Shown one piece after another: positions 22,841-31,318 of a stretch of DNA of 64,000 nucleotides. The stretch is from Streptomyces sp. 11x1 (lineage in GTDB: Bacteria; Actinomycetota; Actinomycetes; Streptomycetales; Streptomycetaceae). The translations under genes and the position numbers were made by a program. The stretch spans positions 4,489,001 through 4,553,000 of the forward strand of contig NZ_CP122458.1 of the NCBI RefSeq assembly GCF_032598905.1, in the 5' to 3' direction. The notes beneath the pieces are model-generated. The model worked only from the letters and a program-made list of their open reading frames with translations, was not told the origin of the DNA and searched no databases. Numbering within the stretch: the first letter of the stretch is position 1; every line of letters begins with the position of its first letter.

Positions 22841-23803
22841 TCAGCGCGTCGGCTCCGCCGAGGAAGCCGGAGTGCCGTCCCGCGCCGGCGGGGCAGACGG
22901 CGGCGCCTGAGAAGCGCGGCCGGGGCGCAGCCGTGAGACGGCCACGCCGCCCAGGCAGACGGCGCCACCCAGGAGCGTGACCCAGCCGGGCACTTCCTCC
23001 AAGGCGATCCAAGAAATGAGAATGACGACCGCCGGCACAGCGTAGGTGGTCGCGCCCAGCCGCCCTGCGGTGGTCCGCGACAGCGCGTAGGCCCAGGTAC
23101 TGAACGCCAGGGCAGTTGGGAACAAGCCCAGATAGACGACGTTGAGGACCGCTGAGAGCGGTGCTGCGGACAGATCCGAGACGAGTTGCCCAGTGAACGG
23201 CAAACATGCGACGGTGCCGATGAGGCAGCCGAACGTCGTCACCTGCATCGGTGTGGCATGCCGCAGCGCGGGCTTCTGCGACACCACGCCCGCCCCGTAG
23301 GCGAAGGCCGCCAGCAGGCACAGCCCCACACCCAACACCGATGACGAACCGCCGCCGGACGTGGAGAAGCCCACCACGACCGCGCCCACGAATGACACTC
23401 CCATGCCGGCAAGCAGCAGGGGCGGGAACCCTTCCTTGAGCAACCAGCCGCCCAACAGCGCGATCACCATGGGTCCGATGTTGACGACCATGGCGGCAGT
23501 GCCGGCGTCAACCTTCTGCTCGCCCCAGTTCAACGCCACCATGTAGCACCCGAACCAGAGCACTCCGGAGCATATGATCCCGGGCCATGCCTTGCGCGGC
23601 GGTATACCGCCGCGCTTGACCACCAGAACGCACACCAACGCGAGGGAGCCTGTCGCAAGCCGCCCGAGGGCCAGGGCTCCGGGTCCGAAATAGTCCGCCG
23701 ACGCACGAATGGACACAAAGGCCGAAGCCCATAAGACGACCGTGACCGAGGCGGCAAGCAGGGCGCCACGGTCCATTTCGGAACGCTTGCTCAATGGGTT
23801 CAT
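22841..23803 (-). CDS. DMT-superfamily (EamA) transporter
   Basis: A 320-residue integral membrane protein with ten predicted hydrophobic segments in two EamA repeats and a cytoplasmic Arg/Pro/Ser-rich tail. The N-terminal repeat starts LLAASVTVVLWASAFVSIR and the second repeat has FAYGAGVVSQKPAL. The family moves amino acids, nucleosides and small drugs, often outward. It converges with the regulator, so it may belong to the cluster or be an independent metabolite exporter. The ATG at 23803 is the only good start. There is no direct evidence for a substrate. Confidence 0.86.
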   Translation of the reverse strand: MNPLSKRSEMDRGALLAASVTVVLWASAFVSIRASADYFGPGALALGRLATGSLALVCVLVVKRGGIPPRKAWPGIICSGVLWFGCYMVALNWGEQKVDAGTAAMVVNIGPMVIALLGGWLLKEGFPPLLLAGMGVSFVGAVVVGFSTSGGGSSSVLGVGLCLLAAFAYGAGVVSQKPALRHATPMQVTTFGCLIGTVACLPFTGQLVSDLSAAPLSAVLNVVYLGLFPTALAFSTWAYALSRTTAGRLGATTYAVPAVVILISWIALEEVPGWVTLLGGAVCLGGVAVSRLRPGRASQAPPSAPPARDGTPASSAEPTR

Positions 23804-24201
23804 GCGAGCGATCTAACCATGTGCAGGGGGCATCAAACGGACCGACGCCGGATGCTGCGGATCAGTACTCCAACCTGTCTTCGCAGCACGGCCCCGGGTC
23901 ACCACCCGTGCAGCGAAGGCAGCCTGGTGCGCAATACGTGACCGCCGACCGTACCCCGAAGCACATCGGCATCACCTTGGGGACAGCAGGGATGGTTTCG
24001 CGAGACCCGGAGCCGGATACGACTTCTGCCTAAACCGGACAGTCCCCACCACGCCTATCACCCCATCAGAGACCGGTGGATTCCACTCATCGGCCCAGGG
24101 CGGCAGGAGCCCCTGATGGAGTGTCACGCACGGCTGTCCACCGCTTGTCCACCGGGACCCTTTGCGCAAGCCTGGCCCATCCCCACGAGGCAACTAAAAG
24201 A
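23804..24201. other. Non-coding stretch between the DMT gene and the tRNA-Thr locus
   Basis: About 400 bp without a supported gene. The open frames here lack ribosome sites, are short and have no recognisable product. Composition is closer to average than in the flanking genes. Together with the partial tRNA copy that follows it looks like worn junction DNA. Confidence 0.55.
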
Positions 24202-24265
24202 CCAGGTCAGAGCCTTAGATCGTCGATCTCGTCACAGAGCCAAACCTCCGACCTACGCATTACGA
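24202..24265 (-). repeat. Degenerate partial copy of the tRNA-Thr 3' half and terminator (att-like remnant)
   Basis: GACCTACGCATTACGA at 24250-24265 is identical, over 16 bp, to 24384-24399 inside the tRNA-Thr gene and covers its anticodon arm. At the other end CCAGGTCAGAG (24202-24212) repeats the tRNA terminator stem (24325-24335). The sequence between has diverged and is about 11 bp shorter. A displaced tRNA 3' end next to an intact tRNA is what integration and later loss of a tRNA-targeting element leaves behind. Confidence 0.5.
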
Positions 24266-24319
24266 TGCACAGACGAACAGTGCCCGATTTACTGAGATTC
24301 CAAGGTCATCTAAAATAAG

Positions 24320-24351
24320 AAACCCCAGGTCAGAGGCTTGACCTGGGGTTT
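24320..24351 (-). terminator. Rho-independent terminator of tRNA-Thr
   Basis: AAACCCCAGGTCA pairs perfectly with TGACCTGGGGTTT (13 bp) across a 6-nt loop. On the minus strand it is followed by TCTTATTTTA, a good T-rich tail. It lies just 4 bp after the encoded CCA end of the tRNA. Confidence 0.9.
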
Positions 24352-24355
24352 CCCT

Positions 24356-24432
24356 TGGAGCCGCCTTCGGGATTCGAACCCGAGACCTACGCATTACGAG
24401 TGCGTTGCTCTGGCCATCTGAGCTAAGGCGGC
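24356..24432 (-). tRNA. tRNA-Thr (anticodon CGT)
   Basis: The minus strand folds as a full cloverleaf. The acceptor stem is GCCGCCT/AGGCGGC, and the D arm is GCTC...GAGC. The anticodon arm is ACGCA-CTCGTAA-TGCGT with anticodon CGT, and the T arm is TCGGG-TTCGAAT-CCCGA. The discriminator is T and CCA appears to be encoded (24358-24356). It reads ACG threonine codons. It is the probable integration point for the accessory DNA to its left, which lies on the 3' side of the tRNA as integrase targets usually do. Confidence 0.97.
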
Positions 24433-24555
24433 GCGCTGTCCGCACCATGGTGCGATCAGCAACGTCGGTAAGTCTACACAGTTTCGGGGGTGCTCCGAAC
24501 CACGGGTCGGAGCACCCCGGGATCGCCCCGGCCCGACCGGCCCGGGTGTCGATGA

Positions 24556-26142
24556 TCAGGACGCTGAGCAGCGCTTTCCGTCGGTCGGGGGTGTGCCGCG
24601 GAGCAGGTACGTGTTGATCGCGGAGTCGATGCACGCGCTGCCGCGGCCGTAGGCGGTGTGGCCGTCGCCGTCGTAGGTGAGGAGGCGGGCGGAGGAGAGC
24701 TGGGAGGCGAGGGCCTGGGACCAGCGGTACGGGGTGGCGGGGTCACGCGTGGTGCCGACGACGACGATGGGGGCGGCGCCCTTCGCCTCGATGCGGTGCG
24801 GCCCGCCCGTCGGCCCCACCGGCCAGTACGCGCAGTTCAGGGAGGCCCACGCCAGAGCCCGGCCGAACACCGGGGATGCCTTCTCGAACTCGGGGAGGGC
24901 CCGTTCCACCGCCTCGGGGGTGTCGTAGGCGGCCGGGAGGTCCAGGCAGTTCACGGCGGCGTTGGCGTACATCAGGTTGGAGTAGGTGCCGTCGGGCGCG
25001 CGTTCGAAGTAGCTGTCCGAGAGTGCGAGCAGGCCGGCGCCGTCGTCGTTCTTGACCGCCTCGGTGAGCGCCCTGCGCAGCTGGGGCCAGGCACCCTCGT
25101 CGTACATCGCGGCGATCACTCCGGTCGTGGCCAGGGACTCGCCGAGCCGGCGCCCGTCGGCGTCACCGGTCGACAGCGGGCGCTCGTCCAGCCGCGCGAA
25201 GAGACCGCTCAGATTCTTGGCGACCTGCGCGGTCGTACGCCCCAGCACACAGTCCTTGCGCCCCACGCAGTCCTTCGCGAACGCCTGGAACGCCGTCTCG
25301 AACCCCGCCGTCTGCTCCTGATTGAGCCGACCGGCCGGCAGCGACGGGTCCAACGCGCCGTCCAGCACCAGCCGGCCGACCCGCTCCGGGAAGAGCCCCG
25401 CGTACGTCGCACCGAGGAACGTGCCGTACGAGGCGCCGACGTACGTCAGCTTCTCGTCGCCCAGCAGAGCCCGCAGGATGTCCATGTCCCGCGCGGCCTC
25501 GACCGTGGAGACGTGCCTCAGCAGCTTCGGCGACCGCTCCCCGCACCCCTCCGCGAACCGCTTGTACGCGGCGACCAGCCGGCCCTTCTCCGCCGTGTCG
25601 TCCGGGGTGAGATCGGTCTGCGTGTACGTGTCCATCTGGCGCCCGGTGAGACATTCGACCGGCTCGCTGCCGGCCACGCCCCTCGGATCGACGGCGACAA
25701 TGTCGTACCGCGCCCGCACCTCGGCCGGGTAGCCGATGCCCGCGTACCTCTGCACATAGCCGACCGCCGAGCCGCCGGGACCACCCGGATTGACCAGCAG
25801 CGAACCGAGCCGCTCCCCCGGTCCGGTCGCCTTCCGCCGCGACACGGCCAGCCTGACGTCGCCCTCAGCCGGGTTCGCGTAGTCGAGGGGCGCCTTCATC
25901 GTGGCGCACTGGAAACCGGGGGTGTCGCAGCCCCGCCAGCTCAGCTTCTGCTCGTAGTACGGGGCCAGCGCCGACGGAGTCGTACGGGGCAGCGGGCCGA
26001 GGGCGGGCCCCCCGTCGACGGTCGTGGCCGCCGCACTGGAGTGACCGGAGGAGCAGCCCGCGACGAGCAGCGCGGCGGCCGCGAGCAACGCGCCGCCGGC
26101 CCGCAGGGACCGGTTCGGCCGGGAAGTACGCCTGGTGTGCAT
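24556..26142 (-). CDS. Secreted lipoprotein alpha/beta-hydrolase (tripeptidyl aminopeptidase / SlpD-E type)
   Basis: A 528-residue protein with a lipobox signal peptide (LLAAAALLVAGC, lipidated Cys ~30), so it is anchored outside the membrane. The catalytic serine is in GASYGTFLGA. The late aspartate is in VVGTTRDPATP and the histidine in GDGHTAYG, both in the C-terminal TAP-like domain. An oxyanion-type NPGGPGGS loop occurs early. The family removes N-terminal di- or tripeptides from secreted proteins in Streptomyces. The ATG at 26142 gives the expected basic signal start. It is a single gene between the tRNA and holB. Confidence 0.9.
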   Translation of the reverse strand: MHTRRTSRPNRSLRAGGALLAAAALLVAGCSSGHSSAAATTVDGGPALGPLPRTTPSALAPYYEQKLSWRGCDTPGFQCATMKAPLDYANPAEGDVRLAVSRRKATGPGERLGSLLVNPGGPGGSAVGYVQRYAGIGYPAEVRARYDIVAVDPRGVAGSEPVECLTGRQMDTYTQTDLTPDDTAEKGRLVAAYKRFAEGCGERSPKLLRHVSTVEAARDMDILRALLGDEKLTYVGASYGTFLGATYAGLFPERVGRLVLDGALDPSLPAGRLNQEQTAGFETAFQAFAKDCVGRKDCVLGRTTAQVAKNLSGLFARLDERPLSTGDADGRRLGESLATTGVIAAMYDEGAWPQLRRALTEAVKNDDGAGLLALSDSYFERAPDGTYSNLMYANAAVNCLDLPAAYDTPEAVERALPEFEKASPVFGRALAWASLNCAYWPVGPTGGPHRIEAKGAAPIVVVGTTRDPATPYRWSQALASQLSSARLLTYDGDGHTAYGRGSACIDSAINTYLLRGTPPTDGKRCSAS

Positions 26143-26251
26143 CTCGCGAGCCTAACCAGAACCGCTCAATTCATCACGAACAGCAACGAAGGCTCCTCGT
26201 ACGAGTGACACGGTCAACAGACCGCGCCCCACCCCCATAGGCCGCCGCCCC

Positions 26252-27457
26252 TCACCCGGCACGCAGGCCCATCGTCATCGCCTCCACGGCCAGCAGGGGC
26301 GCCACATTGCGGTCCAACGCCTCTCTGCACGCCGCGATCGCGTCGATGCGCCGCAGCGTCGCCTCGGGCGTGCCTCCCCGCGCCAACCGCTCCAGGCTGT
26401 CCCGCACCTCGACATTGGCGAGCGGCACCCGGGAGCCCAGCTGCAGAGCCAGCACATCCCGGTAGAACCCGGTGAGCTCGGTCAGCGCGAGGTCCAGGCT
26501 GTCCCGCTGCGCCCGCGTACGCCGCCGCTTCTGCTTGTCCTCCAGGTCCTTCATCACCCCCGCCGTACCGCGCGGCATCCGCCCGCCCTGCACCGCGCCC
26601 AGCGCCGCCTTCAGCTCCTCGGTCTCCTTGGTGTCGACCTCCTCGGCCAGCTGCTTCGACTCCTCCGAGGCGGCGTCCACCAGCTCCTGCGCCGCCTTCA
26701 GGCACCCGCCGATGTCCTCGACCCGCAACGGCAGTTTCAGCACCGCGGCCCGCCTCTCCCGCGCCCGCGGATCGGTGGCCAGCCGCCGGGCCCGCTCGAT
26801 GTGTCCCTGGGTCGCGCGCGCGGCAGTCGCCGCGACCTCCGGCTCGATGCCCTCCCGCCGTACGAGCATGTCCGCCACCGCGTCGACCGACGGGGTGAGC
26901 AGCCCGACGTGCCGGCATCGCGATCGGATCGTCGGCAGCACATCCTCCAACGACGGCGCGCACAGCAGCCACACCGTCCGAGGGGCGGGCTCCTCCACGG
27001 CCTTCAGCACGGCGTTCGCCGACTTCTCGTTCAGCCGCTCGGCGTCCTCGACGAGGATCACCTGCCAGCGGCCGTTCGCCGGCGACGTGAACGACTTCCG
27101 CACCGTGTCCCGCATGTCGTCGGCCAGGATCTGCGTGCCCACCGCCGCCACGGTGCTCACATCCGCGTGCGTCCCCACCAGCGCCGTATGACATCCGTCG
27201 CAGAACCCGCAGCCCGGGCTCCCGCCGAGCGCCCGGTCCGGACTGACACACTGCAACGCCGCCGCGAACGCCCGCGCCGCCGTCACCCGCCCCGACCCCG
27301 GCGGCCCCGTGAAGAGCCACGCGTGCGTCATCTTCGACGCCTCCGGAGGCGCGATCCCCTTCTCGGCCGCCGTGACGATCCCGTCCGCGTCCCGAGCGGC
27401 AGCGTCCAGCTGCGCACTCAGCCGCTCCTGCCCCACCAGGTCGTCCCACACAGCCAT
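26252..27457 (-). CDS. holB: DNA polymerase III subunit delta prime
   Basis: A 401-residue clamp-loader subunit. It has the N-terminal AAA fold starting MAVWDDLVGQERL, the P-loop-like GPPGSGR (lysine of Walker A replaced by R, as delta prime subunits need not hydrolyse ATP) and the four-cysteine zinc module CGFCDGC. It also has VEDAERLNEKSANAVLKAVEEP and the SRC-type motif RSRCRH. It works in the clamp-loader complex that puts the beta clamp on DNA. It lies downstream of the Tmk fusion gene in the usual Streptomyces order, with a 331-bp gap that holds a large inverted repeat. Confidence 0.95.
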   Translation of the reverse strand: MAVWDDLVGQERLSAQLDAAARDADGIVTAAEKGIAPPEASKMTHAWLFTGPPGSGRVTAARAFAAALQCVSPDRALGGSPGCGFCDGCHTALVGTHADVSTVAAVGTQILADDMRDTVRKSFTSPANGRWQVILVEDAERLNEKSANAVLKAVEEPAPRTVWLLCAPSLEDVLPTIRSRCRHVGLLTPSVDAVADMLVRREGIEPEVAATAARATQGHIERARRLATDPRARERRAAVLKLPLRVEDIGGCLKAAQELVDAASEESKQLAEEVDTKETEELKAALGAVQGGRMPRGTAGVMKDLEDKQKRRRTRAQRDSLDLALTELTGFYRDVLALQLGSRVPLANVEVRDSLERLARGGTPEATLRRIDAIAACREALDRNVAPLLAVEAMTMGLRAG

Positions 27458-27583
27458 GCCCCACCACCTCCGTCACACAAAACCCTCACCGCGCCCCATT
27501 GTGCGCGACCCCACTGACAGCCAGCCCTGCACGCGGACCGCCACCCGCACCCACCCCCCACGGTCCGCCGCCCACACACGGAA

Positions 27584-27693
27584 GGGGCCGTGCCGGTGCC
27601 TCAGCCCGTCGCATACAGCGGCCCGAGAACCCGAAGGATCCACCCCCGGGCAGTAGGGCACCAAGCGACGGGCTGAGGCGCCGGCACGGCCCC
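27584..27693. repeat. 29-bp inverted repeat pair with 52-bp loop between the Tmk fusion gene and holB
   Basis: Positions 27584-27612 and 27665-27693 are inverted copies with one mismatch in 29 bp. It starts about 95 bp downstream of the Tmk fusion stop (27789) and about 125 bp upstream of the holB start, so it could act as a strong terminator or RNA processing site between the two genes. The 52-bp loop has no open reading frame. The arms have no T-run. No other gene is supported in 27458-27788. Confidence 0.75.
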
Positions 27694-27788
27694 GACCGCA
27701 CCCGACCACCGGCGGAACGCGTACCGGCCGCACGCGCCCCACCGAAGCTCAGCCGCTCAGGCGGCTCAGCCGCTCAGCTCAGCTCCAC

Positions 27789-30700
27789 TCAGCGGCGGCG
27801 CCGCCAGCCCCGTCCCTCATCGGCGTCGTCCTCGTCGTGCGACCCCAGCAACTCGTCCGCCAACGTGGGCAGATCGTCCAGCGGCGTCTCCTCGGCCCAG
27901 TCCGACCGAGGCCGCCGCCGAGGCACCCCCTGCTCATCGACCTGCGGCAGCTCCCGCGTCCGATCCACGGCGTCCGACCCGTCCGCCCCGCCAGCCGCGG
28001 GCCGCTCGTCCCGGAAGAATCCCGGCGGCGCCAAGTCGTCCCGCACCGGCGGCAGCACAGCCGTCTCGTCGGCCGCCCCCGAAGGCACCGGCGGCAGCAC
28101 CGCGGTCTCATCCTCCGCGGCAGCCCCCGAAGTCGGCACCGGCGGCGCCGACGGCACCGACGGCTTCGGCAGCTTCGCCGTCGTCTCGGAGTCGGCCCCG
28201 GACGCGTCCCGCACGGGCGGCAGCACAGCCGTCTCATCCACCGGCCCACCGGACGCGTTCGTCGGCGTCACCAACGGCGTAGCCACAGTCACCGCGTCAT
28301 CGCCGGCCCCAGACGCGGCACCCGCACCCGCACCGGAGCCTGACCCGGCGGACCCGGACCCAGCCGCGTCCCCACTCCCCCGCTCAGCCGCAACGCGCGC
28401 AGCCTCCGCCGCGGCCGCGACCCGCTCCGCCTCAGCCTTCCGGTCGGCCTCGGCCCGCTCCGCCGCGGCGCGCTCCGCCTCCGCCGCGACCGCCGCCGCC
28501 CGCTCGGCCTCCGCCGCGGCGGCCACCCGCCGGGCCTCCTCGGCCCGCAGCAACGCCTCCTCGGCCTTCCGCTGCTTCTCCAGGCGCCGCGCCTCCGCCT
28601 CGGCCCGCAGCCGCTGCTCCTCCGCGGCCTGCTGACGACGCCGTTCCTCCTCGACCCGACGCCGTTCCTCCGCCTCGGCTCGCGCCTTCTCCTCCGCGAG
28701 GAGCCGCGCCTGCTCCTCCTCGGCTCGGCGACGCGCTTCCTCGGCCCGCTGCCGGGCCTCCTCCGCCTGCCGCTCCGCCTCGCGCCGCTGAGCCTCTTCC
28801 AGCTCGCGCCGCTTGCGCTCCTCCTCCTCGGCCCGCAGCCGCGCGAGCTCCTCCTGGCGCTCGCGCTCCAGCCGTTCCTCCTCGGCCTTGCGTGCGGCCT
28901 CTTCCTCGGCCTTGCGCCGGGCTTCCTCCTCGGCCTTGCGCCGGGCCTCCTCCTGCGCCTTCACCTCGGCCTCGGACAGCGGCAGCATCATGTCGAGCCG
29001 GTGCCGGACCACGGTCGTCACCGCCTCGGGGTCCTGCGCGGCGTCCACCACCAGGTAGCGCCCGGCATCGGCGGCGGCCAGCGTCAGGAATCCCGCCCGC
29101 ACCCGCTCGTGGAACTCGGCCGGCTCGGACTCCAGCCGGTCCGGCGCCTCGGTGAACCGCTCGCGCGCGGCCTCCGGCGACACGTCCAGCAGCACCGTCA
29201 GGTGCGGCACGAGTCCGTCGGTCGCCCACCGCGAGATCCGGGCGATCTCGGTCGGCGAGAGGTCCCGCCCGGCCCCCTGATAGGCGACGGACGAGTCGAT
29301 GTACCGGTCCGAGATGACCACCGCGCCCCGCTCCAGCGCGGGCCGCACCACGGTGTCCACGTGCTCGGCACGGTCCGCCGCGTACAGCAGCGCCTCGGCG
29401 CGATGGGACAGACCGGCCGACGACACATCGAGCAGGATCGACCGCAGCCGCTTCCCCACCGGAGTCGCCCCCGGCTCGCGCGTCACCACGACCTCGTGCC
29501 CCTTGGCCCGGATCCACTCGGCGAGCGCCTCGACCTGGGTGGACTTCCCGGCGCCGTCCCCTCCCTCCAGGGCGATGAAGAACCCGGAGGCCGCAGGCGC
29601 CTGCACCGGGTCGTCGCCCTTGAGCAACGCGTCCCGCAGGTCCTGCCGCAGCGGCACCCCGGACCGGTCGTCGACCTTGGCGAGCACCAGCGCGGCGACC
29701 GGCAGCAGCAACGCCCCCACCAGCATCAGCGTGAACGCCGCACCGCCGTGCGCGAAGACGAACTTGCCGCTCTCCAGCCGGTGCGGTCCGATGACGGCCG
29801 CGACCAGCGGAGCGACGAGCACCGCCAGCGCCACGAACACGCGTACGACAGCGTGCAGATGCTCGGTGGTCCGGGCCCGGCGGGATTCCCCGGCCTCCTG
29901 ATCGAGCAGCGTGTGCCCGGTGTTGGCGGCGATTCCCGCACCGGCACCGGCGAGCCCCAGGATGAGCACGGCGCTCGTGACGTCCGGCGTCAGACCGGCG
30001 GCGAGCAGCGCGACTCCGGTGAAGGCGATCGCGAGAGCGAGCAGCCGGCGCCGGGACAGCGAGGGCAGCACGGACGGGCCCCGACGGATCCCGACGACCA
30101 CGCCACCCGTCAGCGCGGTGACGAACAGCCCGTACATCACCGGCCCGCCGCCCAGGTCCTTGGCGTGCAGCACGGCGACGGCGACCGCGGCGGCGACCGC
30201 GCCCGCGACGGCCCCGCAGGCCGGCACCAGCAGCGGGATCGCGCCCGTGCGGCCCTTGTCGACACCGGCGCCGGTCTTGGGCCGACGCAGCCCCTCCAGC
30301 GGCGACCGCGCGCGGGGGGTACGCGTCTTGGGCAGGTCGAGGAAGGTCACGACCGACAGCGAGGCGGCGAAGAGCCCGGCGGCGACGTACGAGGCGAGCG
30401 CGGCCTGGTGCTGCCCGAACCAGTCGAGACCCGCGCCCAGCAGGTTGTTGAGCAGCGAGGCGACGACGAGCACGGCGGCCGCGAGGGGCACGGCCACGAA
30501 TCCGGTACGCAGGGACAGGCGCCGCAGCGCGTCCATGTGGTCCGGCAGCGGCCGTACGGTCGCGCCCTCCAGCGGCGGCGCGGGCAGCAGCGCGGGGGCC
30601 GCGCTCTCGCGGCAGACGGTCCAGAACCGCTCGGCGACACCGGCGACGAACACGGTGACCAGCAGCACCGCGAGCGCGTTGTCCGGCGTCCAGTCGATCC

Positions 30701-31109
30701 ACAGGGGCGCGACGATCAGCAGCAGGACCCGCAGCCCGTCCGCGCCGACCATGGTCCAGCGGCGGTCGAGCGGACCGTCCTGCGAGGTCAGGGAGGTGAG
30801 CGGCCCGAGGAGTACGGCACCGAAGAGCAGGGTCGCGAGGACGCGCGTCCCGAAGACGACCGCGACCGTCAGGGCCACGCCCCGGTACCCGCCGCCGAAG
30901 GCGCCCTCGGCGATCGCCGCCTGGAAGGCCAGGAGCACCAGCACGAACAGCGCGAGCACATCGCCCACGCCGCCCACGAGCTGTGCGCTCCACAACCGTT
31001 TCAGCTGGGGCCGGCGCAGCAGCGCCCGGACGGCGCGCTCCCTGGAGTCGGCTGCCAGGGCGTCGTCGGGGGCCGGGTTGTGGGCCGTCGGCTGCTCGGC
31101 TCGCATCAT
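27789..31109 (-). CDS. tmk: Fusion: MFS-like membrane domain - thymidylate kinase - long coiled coil - acidic Pro-rich tail
   Basis: 1106 residues in four parts. Residues ~35-490 contain about 12 hydrophobic helices arranged like an MFS carrier. Residues ~505-715 are a complete thymidylate kinase (P-loop EGGDGAGKST, REPG, DRYIDSSVAYQG), which makes dTDP from dTMP. Residues ~720-910 are an almost uninterrupted Glu/Arg/Ala/Lys coiled coil with EEARRKAE repeats. The last ~190 residues are Gly/Ala/Ser- then Pro-rich and hold three copies of DETAVLPPV. Ordinary Tmk is about 210 residues. This fused form is, as I recall, typical of Streptomyces, so it is not a local accident. The membrane part lacks clear transport residues; it may tether nucleotide synthesis to the membrane. 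Confidence 0.93.
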   Translation of the reverse strand: MMRAEQPTAHNPAPDDALAADSRERAVRALLRRPQLKRLWSAQLVGGVGDVLALFVLVLLAFQAAIAEGAFGGGYRGVALTVAVVFGTRVLATLLFGAVLLGPLTSLTSQDGPLDRRWTMVGADGLRVLLLIVAPLWIDWTPDNALAVLLVTVFVAGVAERFWTVCRESAAPALLPAPPLEGATVRPLPDHMDALRRLSLRTGFVAVPLAAAVLVVASLLNNLLGAGLDWFGQHQAALASYVAAGLFAASLSVVTFLDLPKTRTPRARSPLEGLRRPKTGAGVDKGRTGAIPLLVPACGAVAGAVAAAVAVAVLHAKDLGGGPVMYGLFVTALTGGVVVGIRRGPSVLPSLSRRRLLALAIAFTGVALLAAGLTPDVTSAVLILGLAGAGAGIAANTGHTLLDQEAGESRRARTTEHLHAVVRVFVALAVLVAPLVAAVIGPHRLESGKFVFAHGGAAFTLMLVGALLLPVAALVLAKVDDRSGVPLRQDLRDALLKGDDPVQAPAASGFFIALEGGDGAGKSTQVEALAEWIRAKGHEVVVTREPGATPVGKRLRSILLDVSSAGLSHRAEALLYAADRAEHVDTVVRPALERGAVVISDRYIDSSVAYQGAGRDLSPTEIARISRWATDGLVPHLTVLLDVSPEAARERFTEAPDRLESEPAEFHERVRAGFLTLAAADAGRYLVVDAAQDPEAVTTVVRHRLDMMLPLSEAEVKAQEEARRKAEEEARRKAEEEAARKAEEERLERERQEELARLRAEEEERKRRELEEAQRREAERQAEEARQRAEEARRRAEEEQARLLAEEKARAEAEERRRVEEERRRQQAAEEQRLRAEAEARRLEKQRKAEEALLRAEEARRVAAAAEAERAAAVAAEAERAAAERAEADRKAEAERVAAAAEAARVAAERGSGDAAGSGSAGSGSGAGAGAASGAGDDAVTVATPLVTPTNASGGPVDETAVLPPVRDASGADSETTAKLPKPSVPSAPPVPTSGAAAEDETAVLPPVPSGAADETAVLPPVRDDLAPPGFFRDERPAAGGADGSDAVDRTRELPQVDEQGVPRRRPRSDWAEETPLDDLPTLADELLGSHDEDDADEGRGWRRRR

Positions 31110-31244
31110 GCTTTCAGCCTATCGGCCCGCACCGACACCCAGAAGCAGCGCCCGAGCGCACACACACTTCGACACCAAGTCGCGGAAAGCGCGCGGATTC
31201 AGCACACCCGAGGTGAAGATTCCAGCCACCGCGCACAGCAGCCA

Positions 31245-31300
31245 CCCCAGGGGCGCGGGGAACTGCGCGATCAACCACGACGATCCCGCAGCCGCCGAAC
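31245..31300. repeat. Streptomyces-type interspersed intergenic repeat
   Basis: The segment reading CCCCAGGGGCGCGGGGAACT and continuing TGCGCGATCAACCACGACGATCC resembles a short sequence I recall scattered in many intergenic gaps of Streptomyces chromosomes. It lies in the 209-bp gap between the Tmk fusion gene and topA. It may form part of a transcript end. The identification is from memory. Confidence 0.5.
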
Positions 31301-31318
31301 GACCGCACCCCCGAGCTG

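Noticed and set aside
23972..24318. Short open frames near the tRNA-Thr gene on both strands
   Set aside because: No ribosome sites, no recognisable product and frames crossing the degenerate tRNA copy.
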